A stretch of DNA of 64,000 nucleotides from Pseudaestuariivita atlantica (GTDB taxonomy: Bacteria > Pseudomonadota > Alphaproteobacteria > Rhodobacterales > Rhodobacteraceae), in assembly GCF_001205715.1 (NCBI RefSeq), contig NZ_AQQZ01000002.1, positions 243,501-307,500 of the forward strand. The letters are read 5' to 3'. The number at the start of each line of letters is the position of its first letter. The first letter of the stretch is position 1. A program made the position numbers and the translations under genes. This document shows, piece after piece, positions 52,117 through 61,629 of the stretch. Under the pieces are notes generated by a model. That model ran no database searches, had not been told where the DNA came from, and saw only the letters and a list, made by a program, of their open reading frames with translations.

Positions 52117-52656
52117 ATGGCTGAAGACACCCACGCGACAGACGGCATGGACAAGACGGCCGAAGCGCCGGGCATGCCGCAGCTCGATTTCTCGACCTTC
52201 GATAACCAGATCTTCTGGTTGGTCATCGCGCTTGTCGCGATCTACCTGATCCTCAACCGGATCGCGCTGCCGCGCATCGCCTCGGTCCTGGCCGAGCGGA
52301 AGGGGACGGTCACGAACGACATCGCCAAGGCCGAAGAGCTGAAGCAGGCGGCCGTCACCGCCGAAGAGAATTACAAGAAGGCCCTTGCCGACGCCCGCGC
52401 CGAAGCGCAGGAGATCGTCGCAAAGGCCAAGGCCGACATCCAGGCCGACCTTGACGACGCGCTGGCCAAGGCCGATGCCGAGATCGCCGCGCGGTCCGCG
52501 GAGTCGGAAAAGGCGATCGCCGAAATTCGTGCCGGCGCGATGGATGCGGTGGCCGAAGTGGCCCGCGAGACCGCTGCCGAACTGGTTGCGGTGCTGGGTG
52601 GCAAACCGGACAAGGCCGCGATCGACGCGGCTGTCGCGGAACGGATGAAGGGGTAA
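52117..52656 (+). CDS. F0F1 ATP synthase subunit b'
   Basis: Encodes 179 residues. A 30-residue N-terminal tail rich in acidic residues, one membrane helix ([19 protein letters not shown]), then a long Ala/Glu/Lys coiled coil. The presence of two b-type genes in a row (this and the next) shows the b/b' heterodimer found in photosynthetic bacteria and alphaproteobacteria. It is part of the peripheral stalk. Confidence 0.93.
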   Translation: MAEDTHATDGMDKTAEAPGMPQLDFSTFDNQIFWLVIALVAIYLILNRIALPRIASVLAERKGTVTNDIAKAEELKQAAVTAEENYKKALADARAEAQEIVAKAKADIQADLDDALAKADAEIAARSAESEKAIAEIRAGAMDAVAEVARETAAELVAVLGGKPDKAAIDAAVAERMKG

Positions 52657-52660
52657 GGCC

Positions 52661-53233
52661 ATGCAGAACCGTCTGACCCTTTGGGCCGTCACCGCATCGC
52701 TTGCGGTCGTGTCCTCCCCGGCGCTGGCCGCGCCGGGCCCGTTCTTCTCGCTCCGCAACACCGACTTCGTGGTGCTGATCGCGTTCCTCATCTTCGTGGG
52801 CGTGCTGCTGTATCTCAAGGTGTTCAACCTGCTGGGTGGTCTCCTCGACAAGCGCGCCGCGGGCATCCGCGACGAACTGGACGAGGCCCGCAAGCTGCGC
52901 GAGGACGCGCAGGCGATCCTTGCTTCGTACGAGCGCAAGCAGGCCGAGGTGCAGGAACAGGCGCAGCGCATCATCGACACGTCGAAGCGTGAAGCGGCGG
53001 AGGCGGCCGAGAAGGCCAAGGCCGACCTGCAAGTGTCGATCGAGCGTCGGCTGGCCGCGGCGGAAGACCAGATCGCGAGCGCCGAGGCGTCCGCCGTCAA
53101 GGAAGTCCGCGATACTGCCATCGGCGTAGCCACCGCTGCCGCCCGTGACGTGGTGGCCAAGCAGTTGACGGCCGAGGATGCCGACAAGATGATCGAAGAC
53201 GCGATCGCCGAGGTCGACACCCGCCTGCACTGA
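52661..53233 (+). CDS. atpF: F0F1 ATP synthase subunit b
   Basis: Encodes 190 residues. It begins with a signal-like segment ending ALAAP, then the membrane helix FVVLIAFLIFVGVLLYLKVF and a coiled coil (EARKLREDAQAILASYERKQ). The signal-like N-terminus before the true membrane helix occurs in other alphaproteobacterial b subunits. Four bases after b'. The F1 genes are elsewhere. Confidence 0.94.
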   Translation: MQNRLTLWAVTASLAVVSSPALAAPGPFFSLRNTDFVVLIAFLIFVGVLLYLKVFNLLGGLLDKRAAGIRDELDEARKLREDAQAILASYERKQAEVQEQAQRIIDTSKREAAEAAEKAKADLQVSIERRLAAAEDQIASAEASAVKEVRDTAIGVATAAARDVVAKQLTAEDADKMIEDAIAEVDTRLH

Positions 53234-53252
53234 CATTCGGACCCGTCCGATC

Positions 53253-53281
53253 AAGGCCCGGCCCCTGCGGCCGGGCTTTTG
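53253..53281 (+). terminator. intrinsic terminator of the F0 operon
   Basis: An 8-bp GC stem (GCCCGGCC, 53256-53263, with GGCCGGGC, 53269-53276), a 5-base loop and four T residues, 20 bases after the atpF stop. Confidence 0.88.
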
Positions 53282-53299
53282 CGTTTTCGGGGGGCGCCC

Positions 53300-54067
53300 T
53301 CAGCGCGATTTTTCGTGGTCGAACCGCTGGCGCGCGATTTCCTCGTTCCGGTCAGCGCGCTGCTGGTCGCGCAGCGCGGTTTCCACGAAATCGAGATGTG
53401 CCTCGACTGCCGCGCGGGCGGCGGCGGCGTCCCGCGCCTGAAGCGCCGCGTTGATCGCGGCATGCTGGTCAAGCAGCACGTCGCGGGTGCGCCTTTGCCG
53501 GAACATGACCTGCCGATTGTAGAACACGCCTTCGCGCAACAGGTCGTACATCGACCGCAGCATGTGCAGCATGACGACGTTGTGGCTCGCCTCGATGATC
53601 GACAGGTGGAACTCGGCGTCCAGTCGCGCCTCGATCCGGGGGTCGCGCTTGGCATGGGCGGCGGCCATGCGCTCGAACGCGGCGTTGATGACCTGGAGGT
53701 CGGTGTCCGAGCCGTAGGTCGCCGCGCGTTCGGCGGCGAGGCCTTCCATGTCGCGGCGGAAGGAGATGTAGTCGAACACCGCCTCGTCATGGTCTGAGAA
53801 GAGCTTGACGAGGGCGGGGGAGAAGGCCGACCCCAGCACTTCCGCCACGAACACGCCCGCACCCGCGCGGGAGGTCAGGAGGCCCTTGTCCTGCAGGGCC
53901 GAGATCGCGTCGCGCAGCGAGGGGCGGGAGACGCCCAGCCGGTCTGCCAGTTCCCGTTCGGCGGGCAGGCGTTCGCCGGGGCGCAGGATGCCACGCAGGA
54001 TCAGCAGTTCGATCTGCCGGATCACGGCAGAGGCGAGCTTTTCGGGCTGGACCTTCTGGAAGGGCAT
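53300..54067 (-). CDS. GntR-family regulator with FCD domain (PdhR/LldR-like)
   Basis: Encodes 255 residues. The winged helix has LRPGERLPAERELADRLGVSRPSLRDAI-type sequence and KGLLTSRAGAGVFV; the C-terminal helical FCD domain has FHLSIIEASHNVVMLHMLRS and DQHAAINAALQARD, giving the metal-binding D/H residues of the family. Effectors of relatives are pyruvate, lactate or glycolate. An operator-like palindrome lies 16 bases upstream (54083). Confidence 0.9.
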   Translation of the reverse strand: MPFQKVQPEKLASAVIRQIELLILRGILRPGERLPAERELADRLGVSRPSLRDAISALQDKGLLTSRAGAGVFVAEVLGSAFSPALVKLFSDHDEAVFDYISFRRDMEGLAAERAATYGSDTDLQVINAAFERMAAAHAKRDPRIEARLDAEFHLSIIEASHNVVMLHMLRSMYDLLREGVFYNRQVMFRQRRTRDVLLDQHAAINAALQARDAAAARAAVEAHLDFVETALRDQQRADRNEEIARQRFDHEKSR

Positions 54068-54082
54068 GGATGCTCCGGCGAT

Positions 54083-54103
54083 TTGGTCAAAAGATATGAC
54101 CAG
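54083..54103. promoter_or_regulatory. GntR/FCD operator-like palindrome
   Basis: TGGTCA (54084-54089), 7 bases, TGACCA (54097-54102). The TGGT...ACCA arms are those of FadR/PdhR-type operators. It sits 17-36 bases upstream of the GntR start codon, in position for autorepression. Confidence 0.55.
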
Positions 54104-54170
54104 TAGCGCAGCGCCCGGTCAACCGCAGCGATTCACGATTTGTTAAGCATGGTGCCGGCAGGGTTGACCC

Positions 54171-54560
54171 ATGCGACTGCTTTTCTGTGCCCTTGTCCTG
54201 ATGCTGGCGGCGTGCAACGCGCCCGGCCCCCTGATGCGCGGCATGCCGGCGCAGCAGGTCACCGTGAACGGCGATACCTATGATGTGCGCCGCAACGGTC
54301 CCTACATGCAGGCGATCCGGCGCAACCTGCGCGGCCTGCCACGGATTTCCGAGATTGCGGCGGGGGCCGAGGCCGCGATGGAACAGGTGAGCGGGTGCGA
54401 CGTCGCCTGGCTGACGGGGGACGTGGCGGTGATGGTGGGCGGGTTGTCCTGCGACGGGGAAAAACCGCCCAAGCGCCCGGCGCAGCGCGGGCCGGACATC
54501 TACGATTGCGCGGTGTCGACGGTTCCGGGGCCGGTCACGCTCGACTGCACGCGGCTGTAG
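54171..54560 (+). CDS. small lipoprotein of unknown function
   Basis: Encodes 129 residues. The signal peptide ends in a lipobox (LMLAACNAPG, Cys15). The mature part starts with a flexible region, then VTVNGDTYDVRRNGPYMQAIRRNL and three further cysteines (GCDVAWLTGD, SCDGE, YDCAV, DCTRL) that may form disulfides. I do not recognise a family. Converges with a GNAT gene, one base between stops. Confidence 0.7.
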   Translation: MRLLFCALVLMLAACNAPGPLMRGMPAQQVTVNGDTYDVRRNGPYMQAIRRNLRGLPRISEIAAGAEAAMEQVSGCDVAWLTGDVAVMVGGLSCDGEKPPKRPAQRGPDIYDCAVSTVPGPVTLDCTRL

Positions 54561-54561
54561 G

Positions 54562-55026
54562 TCAGCGCGCGGGCAGCGCCTTTTCCATGAAGATAGAGGC
54601 GGGCGAGTCGGAATAGTCGGCGAAGGGTCCGCGCACCTCGAACCCGTGCCGCCCGTACAGGCGGTGCGCGGCATCAAGCAGGTCGCCGGTTTCGAGACGC
54701 AGAAGCGGCAGGCCGAGGGAGGATGCCTCGTCCTCGATCCGGGACAGGATGGCGGCGGCGACGCCCCGGCCGCGGGCGTCTTCGGCCACGTACATGGACT
54801 TGACCTCGCCATACCCGTCTCGCAGCGCCAGCGCGCCGCATCCCAGGGCCGCGCCGCCTTCATCGCGGGCGGTGAAGAACCGCACGTCGGGGCCCGCAAG
54901 CGCGTCGACCGACAGGAAATGATTTTCCTCCGGTTGGTACAACGCCTCCATCAGCGCATGGCTTTGCGCAAGCAGCGCACGGGCGTCGGCGTCGCGGGGG
55001 TCTGACTGGGTGATCTGAAGGGCCAC
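54562..55026 (-). CDS. GNAT-family N-acetyltransferase
   Basis: Encodes 154 residues from a GTG at 55026 (GGAGA upstream). Acetyl-CoA motif A is KSMYVAEDARGRGVAAAILSRIE, and the C-terminal LYGRHGFEVRGPFADYSDSPASIFMEK fits the YkkB/PA4534-like group. The substrate is not known. Confidence 0.87.
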   Translation of the reverse strand: MALQITQSDPRDADARALLAQSHALMEALYQPEENHFLSVDALAGPDVRFFTARDEGGAALGCGALALRDGYGEVKSMYVAEDARGRGVAAAILSRIEDEASSLGLPLLRLETGDLLDAAHRLYGRHGFEVRGPFADYSDSPASIFMEKALPAR

Positions 55027-55236
55027 GTCTGGGTCTCCGGTGCTGCACCGCAGAAAAGCGGGTTGCGCGGGGCGGGTCAAGGGCTGGCCGGTTTCCCCTG
55101 CGGCATGCTCTGTGCGGGCAACGCAATATCTTGTGGATAAGCCGGGGTGGCGGGCCACATGCTGCGCGCCCGCGTTGACAGGGCGGCGTTTCGGCTGGCA
55201 CGGTGAGGGTCAGGGCAAGAATCGGAACAGGCCAAG

Positions 55237-58200
55237 GTGCAGTTTTCCCGGTTGAGATTGACGGGCTTCAAGTCCTTCGTGGACCCGACCGATCTGATGA
55301 TCGCGGACGGGCTGACCGGCGTGGTCGGTCCGAACGGCTGCGGCAAGTCGAACCTCTTGGAAGCGCTGCGCTGGGTGATGGGCGAAAACCGCCCCACCGC
55401 GATGCGCGGCGGCGGGATGGAGGACGTGATCTTTGCCGGCGCCGCGACCCGCCCCGCCCGCAACTTTGCCGAGGTGAGCCTGCTGCTGGACAACAGCGAC
55501 CGGCTGGCACCCGCCGCCTTCAATGACAGTGACATCCTCGAAGTGGTGCGGCGGATCACGCGGGACGTGGGATCGGCCTACAAGGCCAATGCCAAGGACG
55601 TGCGCGCGCGGGACGTACAGATGCTGTTCGCCGATGCCTCGACCGGGGCGCATTCGCCGTCGCTGGTGCGGCAGGGGCAGATCAGCGAGTTGATCAACGC
55701 CAAACCCAAGGCGCGGCGGCGCATTCTTGAGGAAGCGGCGGGGATTTCGGGGCTCTACCAGCGGCGGCACGAGGCCGAGCTGAAGCTGAAGGGGACCGAG
55801 ACGAACCTGACGCGCGTCGACGACGTGATCGAGCAGTTGGCCGCACAGCTTGCGCAACTGGCCCGGCAGGCGCGGCAGGCGGCGCGGTATCGCGCAATCG
55901 GGGAGGAATTGCGCGCCGCCGAGGGCCAGTTGCTGTACCGCCGCTGGAAAGAGGCGGACGCAGCGCGGGCCGAGACCGATGACGCGTTACGCGCCCGCAC
56001 GACCGAAGCGGCGCAGTCCGAAGGCGCGGCCCGCAAGGCCGCTGTCGCGCGGGAAGAGGCAGAGGCCGCGTTGCCGCCCTTGCGGGAGGAAGACGCGATC
56101 GCGGCGGCGGTGTTGCAGCGCCTGCTGGTCGAGCGCGACACGCTGACTGCGGCGGAGACGCAGGCGCAGGAGCGGATCGCGGCGCTGGAGGCGCGGATCG
56201 CGCAGCTGACGACGGACCGCGCGCGCGAGGCGGATCTGAACCGCGATGCCGAGCAGAGCGTGGTGCGCCTGAACGAGGAAGCGGCCAAGCTGGAAGCGGA
56301 CGGCGAGGGCCACGAGGCCGCGCTGGCCGAGGCCGAAGCGGCGGCCCACGAGGCGGCGAGCGTGTTGCAGGCGCGCGAGGCGGACCTGTCGCAGAAGACC
56401 GAGGATGTGGCGCGGCTGGCGGCCCGGCACCAGTCGGCGGAGCGGTTGCTGGCCGACCTGGAAAAGACGGTCGCCAAGCATCGCGCGGATGCGGAAGCGG
56501 CGGAAACCGCGCAACAAGCGGCGCGCACGGCCCGGTCCGAGGCGGAAGCGCGGGTGGCCCAGCTGGCCGAGGCGCAGGTCGCGGCGCAGCGGATGCAGAC
56601 CGAGGCGGAGGCGACGCTGGTCGCTGCCGAAGAGGCGCGCGCGGCGGCGCAGTCGCGGGAGGCCGATGCACGGGCCGAGCGGTCTTCGGCTGAAGGTGAG
56701 ACCAAGGCGCTGCTGGCGGAGATGGCCGCTCTCGACAAGTTGCTGCGGCGGGACGAGGCGGATACGGGCCAGTTGCTTGACCTGCTGCAGGTGGCGCCCG
56801 GTTATGAAAAGGCGCTGGGCGCGGCGCTTGCCGACGACCTGCGCGCGCCGGTGCTGGGCGCGGGCGAGACGGGCACCGGCTGGCACGAATTGCAGGATTT
56901 CGACGGCTCGGCGGAGTTGCCCGAGGGTGTCGTCCCGCTGAGTTATCACGTGGCGGGGCCGGACGTCCTGCAACGGCGGATGCGGATGATCGGCGTGGTG
57001 CCGGACGAGGCGACGGGCCAGCGGCTGCACGCGGCGCTTGGCCCCGGCCAGCGGCTGGTGTCCGCCGAGGGGGATCTGTGGCGCTGGGACGGGTTCCATG
57101 TCGATGGTGAGGATGCGCCGTCGGCGGCGGCCTTGCGGCTGGAACAGCTCAACCGGCTCGAAGCGCTGAAACAGCAGGCCTCGCAGGCGGAGGCGCGGCT
57201 GGACGCGGCGCGGCAGGCGCACGAGGCACTGACTGCGCGGGTGGCGGAACTGACGGCGGCGGATGCGGCGGCGCGGCAGGCGCGGCGCGATGCCGATACG
57301 CAGGCGTCCGAGGCCGCGCGCGCGCTGTCACGGGCAGAGGCCGACCGCGACGTGGCCGATGGCAAGTGCGAGACGCTGGCGCTGGCGCTGGATCGCCACC
57401 GCGATGCCGCGACCGAAGCCGAAGGACAGGCGGCGGAGGCGCGCGGCGCGCTGAAGGCGCTGCCGGATATCGGGGCGGAGCGCGCGCAGGTCGAGGACCT
57501 GCGCCTGACGGTCGAGGCCGCGCGGGTGACGATGATGACCCGCCGGTCGGCCTTTGACGAGTTGCGCCGCGAGGGCGCCGCGCGGTTGCGCCGGGCGCAG
57601 AGCGTGGCGCAGGACCTGACCCGCTGGCAAGCGCGGCTTGAATCGGCGGGCACCCGGATTGCCGAGATCGATACGCGCGAGGCCGAGGCAAAGGCCGATC
57701 TGGACGCGGCGCGGGATGCGCCGACGACGCTTGCCTCGAAACGTGACGAACTGGCGGACAGCATTTCCGTGGCAGAGGCGCGCAAGGCCGAAGCGGCGGA
57801 TGCGTTGTCGACCGCCGAGGGCGCCTTGCGGGAAGCGGATCGCGCGGCGCGGGAGGCCGAGCGGGCGGCGGGCGAGGCGCGGGAGGCGCGCGCGGCTGCC
57901 GAGGCGCGCGCAGAAGCGGCGCGGGACACGGTGGCGCTGGCCGCGCAGCGGATCGACGAGGCGCTTCTGGTGACGCCCGATCAGCTTCTGGCCTCGCTCG
58001 ACATGGTGCCGGAGCAGATGCCGCCGGCGGAGCGGCTGGAAGGCGACGTTGCACGTCTCAAACGCCAGCGCGATGCGCTGGGCGCGGTGAACCTGCGCGC
58101 CGAGGAAGACGCCAAGGAGGTCCAGACCGAGCATGACGCGCTGGTCGCCGAGAAGGCGGACCTTGAAAACGCGGTGCGCGAGTTGCGCAACGGGATCGCC

Positions 58201-58698
58201 AGCCTGAACCGCGAGGGCCGGGAGCGCCTGCTGACCGCGTTCGAGCAGGTGAACGACAATTTCGGGATGCTCTTCAAGCACCTGTTCGGCGGGGGCGAGG
58301 CGAGCCTGACGCTGGTGGAATCCGACGATCCGCTGGATGCGGGACTTGAGATCATGTGCCAGCCGCCGGGCAAGAAGCTGTCGACGCTGTCGCTTTTGTC
58401 AGGGGGGGAGCAGACGCTGACGGCGCTGGCGCTGATCTTTGCCGTGTTCCTTGCGAACCCGGCGCCGATCTGTGTGCTGGACGAGGTCGACGCACCGCTG
58501 GACGATGCCAACGTGACGCGGTTCTGTGATCTGCTGGACGAGATGACGCGCCGCACCGACACGCGGTTCCTGATCATCACCCACCACGCCGTCACGATGG
58601 CCCGGATGGACCGCCTGTTCGGCGTCACGATGCAGGAGCAGGGCGTGTCGCAGCTTGTCTCGGTCGATCTGAAGAAGGCCGAGCAGCTGGTCGCCTAA
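55237..58698 (+). CDS. smc: chromosome segregation protein SMC
   Basis: Encodes 1153 residues from a GTG at 55237. The N-terminal head has Walker A VVGPNGCGKSNLLEALRWVMGE-type motif; two coiled-coil arms flank a hinge around residues 500-640; the C-terminal head has the signature LSLLSGGEQTLTALALIFAVF-type block and Walker B PICVLDEVDAPLDDAN. It compacts and segregates the chromosome together with ScpA and ScpB, which are not in this window. The arms are exceptionally rich in Ala, Glu and Arg. Its stop overlaps that of the convergent transglycosylase gene. Confidence 0.96.
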   Translation: MQFSRLRLTGFKSFVDPTDLMIADGLTGVVGPNGCGKSNLLEALRWVMGENRPTAMRGGGMEDVIFAGAATRPARNFAEVSLLLDNSDRLAPAAFNDSDILEVVRRITRDVGSAYKANAKDVRARDVQMLFADASTGAHSPSLVRQGQISELINAKPKARRRILEEAAGISGLYQRRHEAELKLKGTETNLTRVDDVIEQLAAQLAQLARQARQAARYRAIGEELRAAEGQLLYRRWKEADAARAETDDALRARTTEAAQSEGAARKAAVAREEAEAALPPLREEDAIAAAVLQRLLVERDTLTAAETQAQERIAALEARIAQLTTDRAREADLNRDAEQSVVRLNEEAAKLEADGEGHEAALAEAEAAAHEAASVLQAREADLSQKTEDVARLAARHQSAERLLADLEKTVAKHRADAEAAETAQQAARTARSEAEARVAQLAEAQVAAQRMQTEAEATLVAAEEARAAAQSREADARAERSSAEGETKALLAEMAALDKLLRRDEADTGQLLDLLQVAPGYEKALGAALADDLRAPVLGAGETGTGWHELQDFDGSAELPEGVVPLSYHVAGPDVLQRRMRMIGVVPDEATGQRLHAALGPGQRLVSAEGDLWRWDGFHVDGEDAPSAAALRLEQLNRLEALKQQASQAEARLDAARQAHEALTARVAELTAADAAARQARRDADTQASEAARALSRAEADRDVADGKCETLALALDRHRDAATEAEGQAAEARGALKALPDIGAERAQVEDLRLTVEAARVTMMTRRSAFDELRREGAARLRRAQSVAQDLTRWQARLESAGTRIAEIDTREAEAKADLDAARDAPTTLASKRDELADSISVAEARKAEAADALSTAEGALREADRAAREAERAAGEAREARAAAEARAEAARDTVALAAQRIDEALLVTPDQLLASLDMVPEQMPPAERLEGDVARLKRQRDALGAVNLRAEEDAKEVQTEHDALVAEKADLENAVRELRNGIASLNREGRERLLTAFEQVNDNFGMLFKHLFGGGEASLTLVESDDPLDAGLEIMCQPPGKKLSTLSLLSGGEQTLTALALIFAVFLANPAPICVLDEVDAPLDDANVTRFCDLLDEMTRRTDTRFLIITHHAVTMARMDRLFGVTMQEQGVSQLVSVDLKKAEQLVA

Positions 58699-59873
58699 AG
58701 CCGGTCGAGCAGGTCGGGCGTCGGCCAGGCGTCTGCGGGCAGACCAAGGCGGCGCTGGACGTCCTGCACTGCGTTGCGGGTGTTGGCCCCGAGGATACCA
58801 TCGACCTTGCCCACGTCGTACCCGGCCTGTTGCAGCTTGCGTTGAAGCGCCTGCATCTGCGGGCCGTCGAGGCCGGGATCGGGGTTGCCAGCGTTGTAGA
58901 CCGGTGCGCCTTCCAAACGGGTCGCGAAATAGGCCGCCGTCAGGACGTAGACGAAGCTCTGGTTCCATTCGAACAGGACCGAGAAGTTCGGGTAGGCGAG
59001 GAAGGCCGGTCCCTTGCGCCCCTGCGGCAGGATCAGCGCGGCGGGCAGCGACCGCGCCTCCCACCGGCCCGACCGGGGGGCAACGCCCATCTTCTGCCAG
59101 TCGCGCGCCGTCATGCGCGTGCCCAGCCCCGATTTCGACCAGTCCATCTGCGCGGGCACGGTGACCTCTTGCAGCCACGGCTCGTTCGGGCGCCAGCCGA
59201 GCGAGCGCAGCAGGTTCGCGCCGGACAGGAGCGCGTCGGGGGCGGAGGTCTTCAGCGAGACGCGCCCGTCGCCATCGGCATCGACGCCGTTGCGCAGGAT
59301 GTCTTCGGGCAGCATCTGCACCATCCCGATCTCGCCCGCCCAGGCGCCGGTCGTGGTGCGGGGATCGAAGGCACCGCGTTCGAACAGTTCCAGCGCGGCG
59401 AAGACCTGCGGGCGGAACAGCTCGGGGCGGCGGCAATCGTGGGCCAGCGTGACCAGCGCGTTCAGCGTGTTGAAATCGCCCTGGTAGCCGCCGTAGTCGG
59501 TCTCGAATGCCCAGAAGGCCAGAAGCACGCCGCGCGGCACGCCATAGCGCCGCTCCATCTCGCGGAAGGTGGCGGCATGCCGTTTCTCGTTCGCGCGGCC
59601 CGCGTTGATCCGGTTCTGCGAGATCAGGCGGCGGGAAAACTCGATGAACGGTTTCTGGAACACGCCTTGCGCCCGGTCGGCCCGGATCACGGCGGGGTCG
59701 AGCCGCGCGGAGGCGAGAAACACGTCCACACGGTCCCGCGCATGGCCGCGCGCGACGGCTTCCGCCTTCAATTCCTGCACGAAGCGCGGAAAGTCGCCGC
59801 CGCAGGATTGGGCAAGCGCCGGCCCGGCAAGGGCCAGCGCCGCGAGGGTCGACAGGATCGGAAACAGGCGCAT
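58695..59873 (-). CDS. lytic murein transglycosylase (MltB family) with C-terminal peptidoglycan-binding domain
   Basis: Encodes 392 residues from the ATG at 59873. A signal peptide ends at ALAQS. The catalytic glutamate is in LLAFWAFETDYGGYQGDFNT, with AHDCRRPELFR and WAGEIGMVQMLPEDILR as further SLT blocks. The last 60 residues are a PG_binding_1 domain (MQALQRKLQQAGYDVGKVDG, ANTRNAVQDVQRRLGLP). It cleaves glycan strands forming 1,6-anhydromuramic ends. No lipobox, so it should be soluble in the periplasm. Confidence 0.92.
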   Translation of the reverse strand: MRLFPILSTLAALALAGPALAQSCGGDFPRFVQELKAEAVARGHARDRVDVFLASARLDPAVIRADRAQGVFQKPFIEFSRRLISQNRINAGRANEKRHAATFREMERRYGVPRGVLLAFWAFETDYGGYQGDFNTLNALVTLAHDCRRPELFRPQVFAALELFERGAFDPRTTTGAWAGEIGMVQMLPEDILRNGVDADGDGRVSLKTSAPDALLSGANLLRSLGWRPNEPWLQEVTVPAQMDWSKSGLGTRMTARDWQKMGVAPRSGRWEARSLPAALILPQGRKGPAFLAYPNFSVLFEWNQSFVYVLTAAYFATRLEGAPVYNAGNPDPGLDGPQMQALQRKLQQAGYDVGKVDGILGANTRNAVQDVQRRLGLPADAWPTPDLLDRL

Positions 59874-60084
59874 CGGGTTCACCACGTTGAGAAAATACCG
59901 TTACGGGCCGACCGTAGGGGAGGGGCATGCAGGGTTCAACCATGCCTGTCCGGGCGCGGTGCTGACACGAATGCGCGAGGACCTGCCACAAATATGCGAA
60001 TGACTCTCACTGACGAAAATGTAAACCTTCTCGCAAGCTTTGTTGCTTTTTTATGAACCCCGGGGCCCAGCAAGGACGGAGCCG

Positions 60085-60501
60085 TTGGCGTCAAGCGAAA
60101 CGTCAGTCTTGATTGTGGAACCTGTTCCCGAGATTGGGCGCGTCTGGGCGCGCCATCTGGAGCGGGTTGGCATGAAGGTCACGCAGGTTGGTGGGCAGAG
60201 CGGCGCGATTTCGGCCCTGACCACCCGGACCTTCGACATCATCGTGACCGACCTGATGCTGCAGGAGGGCAGCGCGCTGGCGGTGGCGGATTTCGCCAAT
60301 TACCGGCATCCCGAGGCGCGGGTGATCTTCGTCACCAACACGACCTTCTTTTCCGACGGGTCGATCTTCCAGCATTGTTCGAACGCCTGCGCCTACCTGC
60401 CGCGCGGCTTCAAGCCCGAGGACCTTGCCGCGCTGGTCGAACATCACGGCGCGGATGTCAGCCGCGCCCGTGCGGAGCTTCCCAGTCGAGCACAGGGTTG
60501 A
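60085..60501 (+). CDS. single-domain response-regulator-like protein
   Basis: Encodes 138 residues from a TTG at 60085, chosen for AAGGACGGAG just upstream; no ATG is available. The receiver fold begins SVLIVEPVPEIGRVWARHL, the phospho-acceptor aspartate is in FDIIVTDLMLQEGSA, and the T/K switch region reads IFVTNTTFF and YLPRGFKP, where a usual Lys is replaced by Arg. The second acidic residue of the receiver pocket is weak. There is no output domain and no kinase nearby. The 3' end overlaps the convergent glutathione transferase gene by 44 bases. Confidence 0.7.
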   Translation: MASSETSVLIVEPVPEIGRVWARHLERVGMKVTQVGGQSGAISALTTRTFDIIVTDLMLQEGSALAVADFANYRHPEARVIFVTNTTFFSDGSIFQHCSNACAYLPRGFKPEDLAALVEHHGADVSRARAELPSRAQG

Positions 60502-61432
60502 TCGGTACGATCCGGTGCGGATTGATGCTGTCGTGGCTGTAATGGTAGTGGCGCACGATGTGGTCGAAATTCACCGTCCCTGACACGCCCGGCCACTGGT
60601 AAAGCTCCCGCGTGTAGGCCCAGAGGTTTGGATAGTCGACGATCCGGCGGCGGTTGCACTTGAAATGCAGGTGATAGACCGGGTCGAACCGGACGAGCGT
60701 GGTGAAGAGCCGCCAGTCGGCCTCTGTCACGCGGTCGCCCATGAGGTAGCGGGTGGAGGCGAGCCTGTCCTCGATCCAGTCGAGCGTGTCGAACAGGGGA
60801 TGCACGGCGGCGTCGTAGGCCTCTTGCGTGGTGGCGAAGCCGGACTTGTAGACGCCGTTGTTGAGCGTGTCGTAGATGCGCGCGTTCACGGGCTCGATCG
60901 CGTCGCGCAGGTCCGCGGGCCAGAAATCGGCGGTGTTGCCGGTGATGCCGTCAAAGGCCGCGTTGAACATGCGGATGATTTCCGAGCTTTCGTTCGACAC
61001 GATTGTTTCACGGCTCTTGTCCCAGAGGATCGGCACGGTCACGCGCCCGGTCATGGCGGGCTTGGCCTTGAGGTAGATGTCGCGGGCAAAGGGCAGGCCG
61101 TAAAGCCGGTCGCCGGTGGCGCCGTGGGCGTCCGTCTCGAACGTCCAGCCGTCGTCCAGCATGTCGGGATGCACGACCGAGACGTCGATGTGATCCTCCA
61201 GCCCTTTCAGCGCCCGGAAGATCAGCGTGCGGTGCGCCCAGGGGCAGGCATAGCTGACATAGAGGTGGTAGCGGCCGCTTTCCGCCTTGAACCCATCCTC
61301 GCCGGAAGGACCGGCGCTGCCATCGGCGGTGATCCAGTTCCGAAAGGCGGCCTCGGTCCGTTTAAAAGCGCCGCCGGTCGATGTCGTGTCGTACCACGTG
61401 TCCTGCCACGTGCCGTCCACCAGCATTCCCAT
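60458..61432 (-). CDS. glutathionyl-hydroquinone reductase (YqjG/Xi-class glutathione transferase)
   Basis: Encodes 324 residues. The catalytic cysteine is Cys63 in YVSYACPWAHRTLIFRALKGL-type motif, and the Xi-class blocks VPILWDKSRETIVSNESSEIIRMFN and LASTRYLMGDRVTEADWRLFTTLVRFD are present. Enzymes of this class reduce glutathionyl-hydroquinones and similar adducts. Divergent from the next gene. Confidence 0.93.
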   Translation of the reverse strand: MGMLVDGTWQDTWYDTTSTGGAFKRTEAAFRNWITADGSAGPSGEDGFKAESGRYHLYVSYACPWAHRTLIFRALKGLEDHIDVSVVHPDMLDDGWTFETDAHGATGDRLYGLPFARDIYLKAKPAMTGRVTVPILWDKSRETIVSNESSEIIRMFNAAFDGITGNTADFWPADLRDAIEPVNARIYDTLNNGVYKSGFATTQEAYDAAVHPLFDTLDWIEDRLASTRYLMGDRVTEADWRLFTTLVRFDPVYHLHFKCNRRRIVDYPNLWAYTRELYQWPGVSGTVNFDHIVRHYHYSHDSINPHRIVPINPVLDWEAPHGRG

Positions 61433-61629
61433 CTGCGTGCTCCTTCAATTTCCGTGTTGCCCCTGACATAGCGGTTTTGACCGATGCCGAAAGGTCACGG
61501 TCGCGCGCAGCATGCCTGCGCATGTGCACAGCATCGTTGCGACGGCGTGGCCGCATGCACACATTTTCACCGGTTCACGGTTTCTTTTTTCAGATTCGCC
61601 ATAGTTAAACCCTCGGGAGGAGAGGGCCG

